Source: Deltaproteobacteria bacterium (lineage in GTDB: Bacteria > Myxococcota_A > UBA796 > JAFGLY01). Taken from it: a stretch of DNA of 64,000 bases. Where the stretch lies: the NCBI GenBank assembly GCA_016927815.1, contig JAFGLY010000166.1, positions 1-64,000 of the forward strand, given 5' to 3'. Shown here one piece after another: positions 31,966 to 40,960 of this stretch. A program made the translations under genes and the position numbers. The notes beneath the pieces are model-generated. The model was not told where the DNA came from and made no database searches. It was given only the letters and a program-made list of their open reading frames with translations. Positions within the stretch are counted from its first letter, which is position 1, and the number at the start of each line of letters is the position of its first letter.

Positions 31966-33224
31966 CGTCCCTTCCGGCCCGTGCCTGGCGATTCCTGGTC
32001 CAGCCGAGGGGGAGGCCGGTCCACCCGTTCCACCGCCTGGCCCACCGTGCACGCGGGTCCCGGAGCGGCGTAGCGCTCGTCGTGGTCATCGCTTCCATCG
32101 TCGTGATGACCACGGTGGTCTCGGAGATGGCCTTCCAGGTCCGGGTCCGCTTCCTCCTGTCCGGCCACCAGCTCCAGCAGGCACAGGCCTACTGGCTCGC
32201 GTGCACCGGCGTCAACATCTACCGGCTCATCCTCACCGGCAACTACCAGCTCAAGCAGTCCTCGGTGATGCAGACCGTCGGCCAGGCCACCGGGGTCAAC
32301 ATGGGAGACGCGCTCTGGCAAGCGGTGCCGTTCCTCTCCTCGGGTCTGATGCGCATGGTGTTCGTGTCCGGAGGATCGGCGGACGAGCTGGACGAGCAGG
32401 ATGCCCAAGAGCTCCGGACCCGCGGCACCGTGAGCGAGGAGATCGCCGAGGCCTCTCGGGAGAAGAGCCGGTTCTCCGACGAGGGATTCCTCGACTTCGA
32501 GGGCGACTTCAGCGCCCAGATCGTGGACGAGGAGAGGAAGATCAACGTGAACGCGTTCGCCCGACGCGGCACGGCCACCGCCCTGCAGGAGAACGTCACC
32601 GCCCAGGCGCTGTACGGGCTCATGAGCGGCATCGAGAACGACCAGTGGTTCTACGATCGGAACATCGACCGCTGGGAGATCATCGCCAACCTGGCCGACT
32701 GGGTGGACGCCGACACGACCCGCTGCGGTCTCGAAGGCGGGTACGAGGACGACCTCTACAACCGCCTCGAGGATCCGTACCTCTCGAAGAATGCGTCCTT
32801 TGACACCAAGGACGAGATCCGCCTCGTGGCCGGCTGGGAGGGAGAGGTCTTCGACCGCTACGAAGACCGACTGACGGTCTGGGGATCGGGGAAGATCAAC
32901 GTCAACACCGCGGACCGGGAGGTGCTGGTGGGCCTGCTCCGGGCCTACGCCAGCACCTCGGACGACCTGGCCAACACCATGGTGGACCTGCTGGACCAGT
33001 ACGCCATGGTCACGTCGTTCCAGAGTACCAAGGACTTCACGTCCTACCTCGAGGCCCAGGGGATCCAGGTGTCGGACGAACTGAAGAACGTGATCACCAC
33101 CTCCAGTTCCGTGTTCACGGTGACGAGCATGGGTGTGGTCGGAACCACCACGGTGACCCTCACCGCGGTGCTCGACTACTCCTCCTCGCCGCTGGGCATC
33201 ACGAAGTACTGGCGCGTGGACTAG
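31962..33224 (+). CDS. gspK: Minor pseudopilin GspK
   Basis: 420 residues; GTG overlaps the gspJ stop. A long leader of 36 residues ends in Gly36, followed by VALVVVIASIVVMTTVV. The conserved Glu +5 of other pilins is absent, as is usual for GspK, which caps the pseudopilus tip. The two SAM-like/alpha domains are visible: IVDEERKINVNAF with the calcium-binding acidic turns, then DWVDADTTR, and a second helix-hairpin-helix region (GKINVNTADREVLVGLL). The leader is longer than normal, but no better start lies downstream. Confidence 0.92.
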   Translation: MTSLPARAWRFLVQPRGRPVHPFHRLAHRARGSRSGVALVVVIASIVVMTTVVSEMAFQVRVRFLLSGHQLQQAQAYWLACTGVNIYRLILTGNYQLKQSSVMQTVGQATGVNMGDALWQAVPFLSSGLMRMVFVSGGSADELDEQDAQELRTRGTVSEEIAEASREKSRFSDEGFLDFEGDFSAQIVDEERKINVNAFARRGTATALQENVTAQALYGLMSGIENDQWFYDRNIDRWEIIANLADWVDADTTRCGLEGGYEDDLYNRLEDPYLSKNASFDTKDEIRLVAGWEGEVFDRYEDRLTVWGSGKINVNTADREVLVGLLRAYASTSDDLANTMVDLLDQYAMVTSFQSTKDFTSYLEAQGIQVSDELKNVITTSSSVFTVTSMGVVGTTTVTLTAVLDYSSSPLGITKYWRVD

Positions 33225-33232
33225 GAGTCGCC

Positions 33233-34888
33233 ATGGCACGTGCACTCGGCATCGACCTCGGGGCCCACGCGGTCAAGGTCGCCGTGTTCGAGGGGATTCT
33301 CGGGCGATACTCGCTCGTCCGGGTCGTGGATCGGCCGGTTCCTCCTGCCCAGGAACTCCCCGATACCGAGGCCCGCCTCGCCGTGCTGGGAACGCTGTTG
33401 AACGAAGAGGGCATCGATGGCGCGGGCACGATCGCCGTGGCCTGGCCCGGCGAGCACCTGAGCATGCGGGTGGTGGACCTCCCCTTCTCCGACCGGGCCA
33501 AGATCGAGAAGACCCTTCCCTTCGAGATGGAGAACCACGTACCCTTCGACATGGAGGAGATGATCCTCGAGCACCGGCTCGTGGGACGCACGGAGTCGGG
33601 CGCCCGGGTGCTGACCTGCCTCGTGGAACGCGAGGCCGTGGCTCCACTCCTCCAGGGGATGAAGGCGCTGGGCCTGGAACCCCGACATCTCGTGCCGGAC
33701 AGCGACCTGCTGGCCGCACTGGCCGATCCGCGCGGCGTCCAGGCGGTGCTGGACCTGGGATGGAGCCGGAGCGTGGTCTCCCTGGTGGTGGACGGCCTCG
33801 CGTGCAGCGGACGCGCCGTAGAGGTCGGTGGGCGGGACCTGGTTCGACGCATCCAGCGCACCTGGCGCGTGGAAGAGAACTCCGACGACGCCTGGATGCT
33901 CGCGGCCCGCGTGGTGATCCCCGAGGAGGGGACGCCCCCGACCGTCGGAGAACCGGCCGTCCCGGTCGCCGTCCCACGGGATGCCGACGAGACGCGGCGC
34001 ATGCTCGACCGCATGACCTGGGAGTGGTTCACGTCCCTGGTTTCCGAGGTGCGCGCCTCTTTGCTGGCCTTCGAGGATCGGCTCGGCGTGGAGGTCGGAG
34101 AGATCCTCACGACCGGGGGTTCGTCGGAGATCCCGGGTCTTCGGGAGGCCCTGTCCGTTGCGCTCGGCGTCCCGGTTCGCGCGGTGGCGCTCCCTCCGGC
34201 CGTGGCAGCGCTCGACGCCCCCCAGCGCTACGGGCTCTGCGTGGCCGCGGGACTGAGGGCGGCCGACCTCCAGCGCGGTCGACCGCTCGAGCTCCGGAGG
34301 GGATCCTTCGCACGGGGCGGCCTGGTCGAGTTCCTGGGTACCCTGGCCACCTACGGCCTCGCCGCGGCAGGGTTCTTCCTCCTCGCGGGCGGCGTGCTCT
34401 GGGCCGTCCAGCACCAGCGGCTCGGAGGCCAGAAGCGCGTGGTGGAGCAGAACATCACGGATACTGTCGCACAGGCGTTCCCGGACATCGAGCCCTCCAG
34501 GCTCGAGGACCCCTCCATGGCGGTCGCGATCCTGCAGGAGCGGGCGCTCGCCACCGCCGAGCGGGTCGACGCGCTCCGGCAGGCGGTCCTGGGAGAGCCC
34601 CCGACCCTGGTGCTGCTCAAGGACCTCTCCCAGGCCATGCCGCCGCCCGAAGAGGCCCGCATCGACGTCAAGGAGTTGACCATCTCGGCCAATGCGTTGA
34701 GCATGAAGGCCGAGACCGACGGCTACGACTCGGCCGCGCGGATCGAAGCCAGCCTGCAGAGGTCGTCGCGGTTCGAGGGGGCCACCAAGGGGGATGAGAA
34801 GAAAACCGGGGATCACATCCTGTTCAGCGTGACCGTACCGCTTTCGTCCGAGGACGACGAGGGCTCACCCGATCCCAAGGAGGGCTGA
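33233..34888 (+). CDS. gspL: Type II secretion platform protein GspL (PilM-like)
   Basis: 551 residues. The cytoplasmic half is an actin-like ATPase fold of the PilM type (GIDLGAHAVKVAVFE as phosphate-1 loop, AVLDLGWSRSVVSLV as phosphate-2, TTGGSSEIPGL as adenosine motif). A membrane helix (about residues 365-388) and a periplasmic domain related to PilN follow. GspL recruits the GspE ATPase to the inner membrane and pairs with GspM. The PilM-like N-terminus shows the shared ancestry with type IV pili that is typical of deltaproteobacterial systems. Confidence 0.88.
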   Translation: MARALGIDLGAHAVKVAVFEGILGRYSLVRVVDRPVPPAQELPDTEARLAVLGTLLNEEGIDGAGTIAVAWPGEHLSMRVVDLPFSDRAKIEKTLPFEMENHVPFDMEEMILEHRLVGRTESGARVLTCLVEREAVAPLLQGMKALGLEPRHLVPDSDLLAALADPRGVQAVLDLGWSRSVVSLVVDGLACSGRAVEVGGRDLVRRIQRTWRVEENSDDAWMLAARVVIPEEGTPPTVGEPAVPVAVPRDADETRRMLDRMTWEWFTSLVSEVRASLLAFEDRLGVEVGEILTTGGSSEIPGLREALSVALGVPVRAVALPPAVAALDAPQRYGLCVAAGLRAADLQRGRPLELRRGSFARGGLVEFLGTLATYGLAAAGFFLLAGGVLWAVQHQRLGGQKRVVEQNITDTVAQAFPDIEPSRLEDPSMAVAILQERALATAERVDALRQAVLGEPPTLVLLKDLSQAMPPPEEARIDVKELTISANALSMKAETDGYDSAARIEASLQRSSRFEGATKGDEKKTGDHILFSVTVPLSSEDDEGSPDPKEG

Positions 34889-34889
34889 G

Positions 34890-35525
34890 ATGGCTCCCTG
34901 GAAGGAACGAATCCTCAGGGTCGTCGACCCCGTGACTCGTCGGGTGAGGCCGATCCGGGCGCGCGTGCAGTCCCTCCTCGAGGGGATGACCCCTCGGGAT
35001 CGGATGCTGTTGAACCTCCTCGTCATCGCGGGCGTGGTGGTCGCGTTCGTCCTGGGTGGGATTGGGCTGCGTACCCACATCAACGGGTTGAGGAGCGAGA
35101 TCGAGACTCGGAAGAACCAGCTGGCCATGGTCGAGGAGATGAAGCAGGCCTGGAACGAGGACCGGGACACCCTCGCGGTCCTGGAGGAGAAGGTGAGCGC
35201 GCACGCCGAGACGAGCTTCTCGGCCTTCCTCGAGAAGAGCGCGGACCGGGTGTCCCTCCGGGACAACCTCAAGCAGGTCAGGGAGCTGTCCAGTTCGACC
35301 ACCGACACCCTCGAAGAGCGCCAGTTCGCGGTCACGCTCTCGCGCGTCAGTCTCGAACAGCTCGTCGGGTTCCTCTACGAGGTGGAGACCGCGGGCTACC
35401 CGCTTCGTGTTCTCTCCGCGAAGATCAAGACCGTGGTGGTGTCCGGGCAGAAGCTCCTGGACGTCACGCTGGAGTTCTCGTCCTTCAAGATCATCGAGAA
35501 CGACATCACCGGAGACGAGACGTGA
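34890..35525 (+). CDS. gspM: Type II secretion protein GspM
   Basis: 211 residues, one base after the gspL stop. A basic cytoplasmic tail (residues 1-38), one membrane helix (about 40-60), a coiled-coil stretch and a small periplasmic ferredoxin-like domain match GspM/PilO architecture (FAVTLSRVSLEQLVGFLYEVE, then DVTLEFSSFKI). Identity rests on size, topology and position; sequence conservation in this family is low. Confidence 0.82.
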   Translation: MAPWKERILRVVDPVTRRVRPIRARVQSLLEGMTPRDRMLLNLLVIAGVVVAFVLGGIGLRTHINGLRSEIETRKNQLAMVEEMKQAWNEDRDTLAVLEEKVSAHAETSFSAFLEKSADRVSLRDNLKQVRELSSSTTDTLEERQFAVTLSRVSLEQLVGFLYEVETAGYPLRVLSAKIKTVVVSGQKLLDVTLEFSSFKIIENDITGDET

Positions 35526-36895
35526 TCCGCACCGTCCTGCACGTCCTGGCCGCAGCGGCGTGGTCCGTCGCGGTCTTCCTGGTCGGCCTTCACCTCTTCT
35601 TCCCCTCCGAGGCCGCCCTGGAGCGGATCCGCTGGGAGGTCGACCAGCGCTCCGGGGGCGAGTGGGCCCTGGAAGCCGCCGAAGCCTCGCCCTGGCGCCT
35701 GGTCGGGCTCTCCCTGTCGGACGTCCGGATCTTGTCCATCGAGAAGAAGCGCGCCTCCCGCAGGAGCCGGATCCGCACCGAGGAGGAGGAGGAACCCCCC
35801 GAGGCCACGGCGAAGCCGATCCTGTCGCTGGACCGCCTGGCCGCCCGGCTCCGGATCTCCTCTCTGCTGCGCCGAACGCCGGACATCGGTTTTGCCGCCG
35901 ATCTCTACGGAGGCGAGGTGTCCGGTCACGCGAGGGTCTCGCAGGACCGCACCGTGCTCGCATTCGAGGTGGACGACGTCGATCTGGCACGCGTCCCCAT
36001 CGGGGGAAAGACCTGGACGGTCGATGCGGAAGGCGAGGTGAAGATGGAGGTGGACCTCGACCTGGACCCCAAGGACACGCGAGCCTCCGAGGGCAGCCTG
36101 AAGCTTTGGGTGAACGACCTGGCGATCCGCTCCGGGAACGTCGCCGGCATGAACCTGCCCGAGAACACCACCTTCACGCGGGCGTCGCTCGCGGTCGATC
36201 TCAAGAACGGCAAGGGCAGCGTCACCGAGGGGGTCTTCGCCTCGTCGCTGGGCGAGGCCGAGGTCGATGGCGACCTGACCTTGAACCGGAAGCTCACCCG
36301 CTCCCGGCTGCGGCTCGAACTCACGCTGACCCTCCAGGACACGATCGACGACCTGCTCCAGATCCTGCCGGCGGCACGGAACGCCCGAGACGACGAGGGG
36401 ACCTACCACTTCGTGATCTCGGGGACGCTCCTGAATCCGTCCATCCGGGGCAACCACAACCGAAACGTCCGGCCCTCCCGACGCATCGAAGGCCGCATGC
36501 CCGGGTTCGAACCCGGGCCCCAGCCGGAGTTCGGCCCCGGGTTCGGGGACCAGAAGGCCCCCGACGACGACCGTCGCCGCGAGCGCGAGGAGCGGCTCAA
36601 GGAGCGGCGGGAGCGCCTGAAGCAACGTCGCGACGCGGAGCAGCGCGACCGCGGCATGCCCGAGGACGCCCTCGACGGGCCCAGGATGCGTCGGCCGGCC
36701 GACTGGGAGGACGAGGAGGACCTTCCCCCCATGGAGGAGCCCGACGATCGAATGCTGCCCGAGTACGAGGAGGACGAACGCTATCCGGAGGAGGAGCCGC
36801 CGTACCCCGAGGAGGGCATGGAGTTCCCCCAGTGGCCCGAAGCCCAGCCGCCTCCCATGGAGGAAATGGACGGAATGCCCCCGAACGGGGAGTAA
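35522..36895 (+). CDS. gspN: Type II secretion protein GspN with charged C-terminal tail
   Basis: 457 residues, GTG overlapping the gspM stop. One N-terminal membrane helix precedes a periplasmic AsmA/GspN-like beta domain (about residues 35-310). That domain has LSLDRLAARLRI, GFAADLYGGEVSGHARV, and later LEVDGDLTLNR-type strands. Residues 320-457 are a tail of Glu, Arg, Asp and Pro with no predicted fold: first basic (REREERLKERRERLK), then strongly acidic with YPEEEPPYPEEG. Such a tail is not part of standard GspN. It is the last of twelve gsp genes. Confidence 0.82.
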   Translation: MIRTVLHVLAAAAWSVAVFLVGLHLFFPSEAALERIRWEVDQRSGGEWALEAAEASPWRLVGLSLSDVRILSIEKKRASRRSRIRTEEEEEPPEATAKPILSLDRLAARLRISSLLRRTPDIGFAADLYGGEVSGHARVSQDRTVLAFEVDDVDLARVPIGGKTWTVDAEGEVKMEVDLDLDPKDTRASEGSLKLWVNDLAIRSGNVAGMNLPENTTFTRASLAVDLKNGKGSVTEGVFASSLGEAEVDGDLTLNRKLTRSRLRLELTLTLQDTIDDLLQILPAARNARDDEGTYHFVISGTLLNPSIRGNHNRNVRPSRRIEGRMPGFEPGPQPEFGPGFGDQKAPDDDRRREREERLKERRERLKQRRDAEQRDRGMPEDALDGPRMRRPADWEDEEDLPPMEEPDDRMLPEYEEDERYPEEEPPYPEEGMEFPQWPEAQPPPMEEMDGMPPNGE

Positions 36896-36910
36896 GCCGG
36901 GGGGTTCGTC

Positions 36911-37597
36911 GTGGCGATGTGGTTCACGCACCTCTACTACGCGCTGGGCACGCATCCCACGCCCGGACCGGACCGGGACCGCCTGGTGTGGGGAGCCCTG
37001 GCCCCGGACGTCGACAAGGTCTGGCCCGTGTCGCGTGCGATCACGCACGCCCATGGCCTTCCACGTCCCGTGCGCGCGGCGGACCTGCTCGCTGCGCTGG
37101 GTGTGACGCTCCCGTCCGCCCGGGGCGCGTCGGCGTTCCTGGCCGGTTGGGCGAGCCACGTGGCGGTGGACACAGCCTGGTACCGGCACTTGAGGCGGCT
37201 CGTGGCCGCCCGGCCCGACCTCGCGGCGAACTGGACCGACGCCACCACCCGGGCCTGGAACCTCGCTTTGGACCTCGAAGCCCGGGAACACGTGGACCCG
37301 AGGGTCGTGGACATCGAGCACGCCGATGGAGACGAGGTGGTACCCTGCCTGTCCGGCCCCGCGGGTCGGACCCTACGCACCGCGGTGGCGGTGTACCTCG
37401 CCTGGCAGGGTCGGATCGAGGACCCCGCGCCCCTGGGGCTGGCTCCGGTTTTGGAGCGCTTCCGATCGGCGCTCAGGCACGAGGGGATGCGCGTCGAGGC
37501 GCTCCTGTCGGTGCTGGATCGCACCGCTTTGGACGACGAGGTCCTCCAGGCGTCCCGTGCGGCGGCCCAGGACGTCTACGCCTGCCTCGGGCGTTGA
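36911..37597 (+). CDS. Zinc-dependent phospholipase C-like protein
   Basis: 228 residues from a GTG just after gspN. The sequence fits the all-helical fold of bacterial zinc-dependent phospholipase C and related proteins: FTHLYYALG at the N-terminus (first His), GALAPDVDK (Asp), ITHAHG and FLAGWASHVAVDTAWYRHL (metal-binding His/Asp pairs), all in the expected order. Catalysis is not proven, because many such proteins are not lipases. There is no signal peptide, so it is probably cytoplasmic and not a substrate of the secretion system encoded upstream. Confidence 0.65.
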   Translation: MAMWFTHLYYALGTHPTPGPDRDRLVWGALAPDVDKVWPVSRAITHAHGLPRPVRAADLLAALGVTLPSARGASAFLAGWASHVAVDTAWYRHLRRLVAARPDLAANWTDATTRAWNLALDLEAREHVDPRVVDIEHADGDEVVPCLSGPAGRTLRTAVAVYLAWQGRIEDPAPLGLAPVLERFRSALRHEGMRVEALLSVLDRTALDDEVLQASRAAAQDVYACLGR

Positions 37598-37649
37598 CTG
37601 GGCCGAAGGGCCCCGATACCTCCCCAGGGCTCCTCGACGCGGTGGTCCC

Positions 37650-38507
37650 ATGACCGATCCCATGCGTTCCGTGGACACCGTGCGAGATGCCGTGGTCCGT
37701 GTCTTCGGATCCGAGGCGCCCCGCTGGGGTGTGGTACTGGGCAGCGGGCTCGGAGGCTTTGCCGACCGGCTCGACCATCGGCGAGCCGTACCGTACCGCG
37801 AGCTCGGCATACCGGAACCGGCAGTCCCCGGTCACGCGGGCGAGCTCGTGGTGGGCAGCCTCGGCGGTAGCCGGGTGGCCTGCCTCTCGGGACGGGCGCA
37901 CCTGTACGAGGGCTGCCCGGCCGATCGCGCGGTGCTGGGGGTGCGCGCCCTGGTGAGATGGGGCGTCCGCGGGCTGGCGCTCACCGCCTCGGTGGGCAGT
38001 CTCCGCCGCGAACTCGAACCGGGCAGCCTGGTCCTGATCCGGGACCACCTGAGCTTCCTGGGCCAGAACCCTCTCCAGGGAGCGAACCTCGCGGCGTTCG
38101 GCCCCCGCTTCCCGGATCTCCAGTCGGCCTACACGCCCGCGCTGCGCGCCCAGGTCGGCGCCTGGGCGGCAGAGCTGGGAATCGCCCTGCCCGAGGGCGT
38201 GTACGCCGCCATGCCCGGGCCTGCCTTCGAAACACCCGCGGAGGTCCGCATGCTGGCCACCCTGGGTGCAGATGTCGTGGGCATGAGCCTGGTGCCCGAG
38301 GTGATCGCGGCTGCCCACGCCGGGGTGCCGATCGTGGCCTTCGGACTGGTCGCCAACCTCGCCGCGGGCCTGGCGACCGACGCACTGGAGCACGAGTCCC
38401 TCACGGCGGCCGTCGCCTCCTCGTCGGCCGACCTGTCCCGGCTGCTCGGCAGGCTGATCGCCGCGCCCACGTCCTGGAGCATCGTCCCCCGTAGCGGTCC
38501 CCTCTGA
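37650..38507 (+). CDS. Purine nucleoside phosphorylase
   Basis: 285 residues. Splits purine (deoxy)nucleosides with phosphate to free base and (deoxy)ribose 1-phosphate. The trimeric PNP type is shown by GSGLGGFAD (phosphate loop), GHAGELVVG, GRAHLYEG and AMPGPAFETPAEVRML. It is also shown by DVVGMSLVPE, followed by VANLAAGL with the base-contacting Asn. The usual NAAGG stretch is TASVGSL here, a noticeable change near the active site that may alter specificity. The reductase gene follows 12 bp later. Confidence 0.88.
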   Translation: MTDPMRSVDTVRDAVVRVFGSEAPRWGVVLGSGLGGFADRLDHRRAVPYRELGIPEPAVPGHAGELVVGSLGGSRVACLSGRAHLYEGCPADRAVLGVRALVRWGVRGLALTASVGSLRRELEPGSLVLIRDHLSFLGQNPLQGANLAAFGPRFPDLQSAYTPALRAQVGAWAAELGIALPEGVYAAMPGPAFETPAEVRMLATLGADVVGMSLVPEVIAAAHAGVPIVAFGLVANLAAGLATDALEHESLTAAVASSSADLSRLLGRLIAAPTSWSIVPRSGPL

Positions 38508-38519
38508 TGGAGCGTGCCC

Positions 38520-40520
38520 ATGACGGACCTGTTCGAGCCCCTCCGGATCGGTCCGATGGAGGTGAGCAACCGGATCTGCATGCCTGCGATGCACCTCGCG
38601 CTCGCCCGGGACTACGAGGTCAGCACGCCGCTGTGCGACTTCTACGCCGCTCGAGCGGCCGGTGGAGTGGGGATGATCGTGGCCGGATACGCCACCGTGG
38701 ACGAAGACAGCGGAAACCCGGGCAACATCGGGGCCCATGACGATCGCTTCGTCCCCGGCCTCGCCAGGCTGGCCGGCGTGCTGCGCGCCGGGGGTGCCCG
38801 AGCCGCGCTCCAGCTCAACCACGCGGGACGCTACAACTCCTCCTTCCTGCTCGCCGGCCGGACGCCGGTGGCACCGTCCGCGGTGGCCAGCCGGCTGACT
38901 CGGGAGACACCCCGAGCTCTCACCCACGAGGAGATCGAGACCCTCGTCCGACGGTTCGGGGAGGCCGCGAGACGGGCCCGAGAGGCCGGGTTCGACGCCG
39001 TGGAGGTCCTCACCGGCACCGGGTACCTCGTGAGCCAGTTCCTCGGGCCGGGTACGAACCTGCGCAGCGATCGATGGGGCGGTTCTCTCGAGGCCCGTGC
39101 CCGGTTCGGCCTGGCCGTGATTCGGACCGTGCGCGAGGCGGCAGGTCCGGGTGTGGCCCTGCTCGCGCGCACCAACGGCGACGCGTTCACGCCGGAGGGT
39201 CCCTCTCGGGAGGATCTCCTGCGCTGGGCCGGTTTCCTCGTGGATGCCGGCGTCGACGCGATCTCGGTCAACGTGGGCTGGCACGAGGCCCGTGTGCCCC
39301 AGGTCGTCCCGGAAGTGCCGGCCGGGGCGTTCGCCTGGCTCGCTCGCTCGATCCGGGAAGCCACGGGCCTGCCCGTGATCGCCGGTCACCGCATCGACGA
39401 TCCCCAGGTGGCCCGCCGCCTGATCCGGGAGGGAGCCTGCGATGGCGTGGCCATGGGGCGCGCGCTCATCGCGGATCCCGATCTCCCCCGGAAGGCCCTC
39501 GAAGGACGGGAGGCGGAGATTCTCCACTGCACCGCCTGCGGCCAGGGATGCCTCGACAATGTCTTTCGGCTCCAGGGGGTCGAGTGCCTCGCCAATCCCA
39601 GGGCCGGGCACGAGGGGCAGAGGGTGCTCCGAGCGACGCACACCCCGCGGCGACTCCTGGTGGTGGGGGGAGGGCCAGCAGGCCTCGCCGCGGCCCGGGC
39701 CGCCGCCGAATGCGGGCATGACGTGACGCTTCACGAGCGGGGCGTACGCCTCGGCGGCCAGCTCCGCCTGGCCGGGGCCGTGCCCGGGCGCCGTACCTTC
39801 GACCGCCTCGCGGACGACCTGACGGTAGCGGCCGAACGGGCTGGTGTGCGCCTCGTCACGGGATCTCCGGTGGATCGGATCGTCCTGGAGACGGAGAGCC
39901 CTCAGTACGTCGTCCTTGCCACGGGTGCCCGTCCGGCCACCCTGGACCTGCCCGGGAAGGGGCCGCCCGTGGTCCAGGCCTGGGAGGTTCTCGAGGGCCG
40001 CGCGCAGGTGGGACGCCGGGCCGTGGTGGTGGGAGGGAATGCCGTGGGCATCGAGACCGCCCTCTACCTCGCCGCGGAAGGATCCCTCCCGGCCGAGGTG
40101 TTGAAGTTCCTCCTGCTCCACGGCGCGGGCGATCCGGAGGACCTGGTACGCCTCGCCGCCCGAGGGACGCGGGCGGTCACGGTGGTGGAACGAGCAGGGC
40201 GCATGGGCAAGGACTTCGGGCCCACGACCCGTTGGACCCTGATGCAGGATGTCGAGCGCGCACAGGTCCGCCTGCGGACCACGATGCGCGCGGTCGCGCT
40301 CCATCCGCGTGGACTCGAGGTCGAGGGGCCCGCGGGTTCGGAGGTCGTTCCGGCCGACACGGTGGTGCTGGCTGTCGGCGCCGTGTCCGTCGCGGATCTC
40401 GCGGCGGATCTCGAGGCTCTGGGCATCCCGTTCACGACCGTGGGCGACGCCGCGCGTGTCTCCAATGCCTTCGCGGCCATCCACGCCGGGTGGAAGGCCG
40501 GGGCCGAGGATGGATTGTAG
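38520..40520 (+). CDS. fadH: 2,4-dienoyl-CoA reductase (FadH-type)
   Basis: 666 residues, ATG chosen for its GGAG site; a GTG two codons upstream is less likely. An N-terminal FMN TIM barrel, a 4Fe-4S cluster (Cys337, Cys340, Cys344, Cys356) and a C-terminal FAD/NADPH domain (VVGGGPAGLAAARAAA near residue 373, VVVGGNAVGIETALYLA) give the full FadH layout. The acid-base residues Tyr169 (GYLVSQFL) and His255 (GWHEARVP) of the E. coli enzyme are conserved. It should reduce dienoyl-CoA during oxidation of unsaturated fatty acids. Its TAG stop is embedded in a heptamer repeat. Confidence 0.88.
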   Translation: MTDLFEPLRIGPMEVSNRICMPAMHLALARDYEVSTPLCDFYAARAAGGVGMIVAGYATVDEDSGNPGNIGAHDDRFVPGLARLAGVLRAGGARAALQLNHAGRYNSSFLLAGRTPVAPSAVASRLTRETPRALTHEEIETLVRRFGEAARRAREAGFDAVEVLTGTGYLVSQFLGPGTNLRSDRWGGSLEARARFGLAVIRTVREAAGPGVALLARTNGDAFTPEGPSREDLLRWAGFLVDAGVDAISVNVGWHEARVPQVVPEVPAGAFAWLARSIREATGLPVIAGHRIDDPQVARRLIREGACDGVAMGRALIADPDLPRKALEGREAEILHCTACGQGCLDNVFRLQGVECLANPRAGHEGQRVLRATHTPRRLLVVGGGPAGLAAARAAAECGHDVTLHERGVRLGGQLRLAGAVPGRRTFDRLADDLTVAAERAGVRLVTGSPVDRIVLETESPQYVVLATGARPATLDLPGKGPPVVQAWEVLEGRAQVGRRAVVVGGNAVGIETALYLAAEGSLPAEVLKFLLLHGAGDPEDLVRLAARGTRAVTVVERAGRMGKDFGPTTRWTLMQDVERAQVRLRTTMRAVALHPRGLEVEGPAGSEVVPADTVVLAVGAVSVADLAADLEALGIPFTTVGDAARVSNAFAAIHAGWKAGAEDGL

Positions 40521-40530
40521 GCTGTAGGAG
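40517..40530 (+). repeat. Short heptamer repeat at the fadH stop
   Basis: Two 7-bp units (GTAGGCT, GTAGGAG), with the fadH stop codon forming part of the first. Same unit as at 3028 and 3222. Confidence 0.5.
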
Positions 40531-40600
40531 GACCGGGCGAGGTGCGTCTCCCCGGTTCATGGGCGGTGGTGGTGGGCGCGGCCCTCCCCCCGCACCTGGA

Positions 40601-40618
40601 GGGAGCGGGTCCGCTCCC
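40601..40618 (+). terminator. Perfect 7-bp hairpin upstream of rpmE
   Basis: GGGAGCG-GGTC-CGCTCCC forms a strong stem with a 4-nt loop, 80 bp after the fadH stop and just before the rpmE promoter. No T-run follows, so termination is only possible, not shown. The remainder of the 199-bp spacer holds nothing else I can name. Confidence 0.35.
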
Positions 40619-40632
40619 GCCTGCGAAGGCCC

Positions 40633-40662
40633 TTGACAGAGGGCTCAGAATTGGCAATACAT
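40633..40662 (+). promoter_or_regulatory. Sigma-70-type promoter of rpmE
   Basis: A perfect TTGACA (-35, 40633-40638) is followed after about 17 bp by an AT-rich AATACAT (40656-40662) as a weak -10. The leader to rpmE would be about 50 nt. The AT-richness stands out in this GC-rich window. Confidence 0.6.
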
Positions 40663-40719
40663 GGGGGTCCACGAATCGCGCGCCGGCCGGCACCCACCGA
40701 CGCGCCCCCGGGAGCCGCC

Positions 40720-40938
40720 ATGAAGAAGGGCATCCACCCCGAATACGTAGATTGCACCGTTACCTGCGTGTGTGGAAACACGTTCCAGACACGCTCGCTC
40801 AAGCCCGAGCTCAAGATCGAAATCTGCTCGGAGTGCCATCCCTTCTTCACAGGCAAGCAGAAGATCATCGATACCGCGGGCCGCGTGGAGCGGTTCATGC
40901 GCAAGTGGGGCATCCACTCCGAGGAGAAGGGCGCCTAG
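40720..40938 (+). CDS. rpmE: Ribosomal protein bL31
   Basis: 72 residues; ATG behind GGAG. The zinc-binding form is present, with Cys16, Cys18, Cys36 and Cys39, and the family motif [23 protein letters not shown]. bL31 bridges the two ribosomal subunits. It opens the rpmE-yqhQ-prfA-prmC string, an order common in Deltaproteobacteria and Firmicutes. Confidence 0.96.
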   Translation: MKKGIHPEYVDCTVTCVCGNTFQTRSLKPELKIEICSECHPFFTGKQKIIDTAGRVERFMRKWGIHSEEKGA

Positions 40939-40960
40939 GGGCTCCCCGGGGGCCGGTTCC

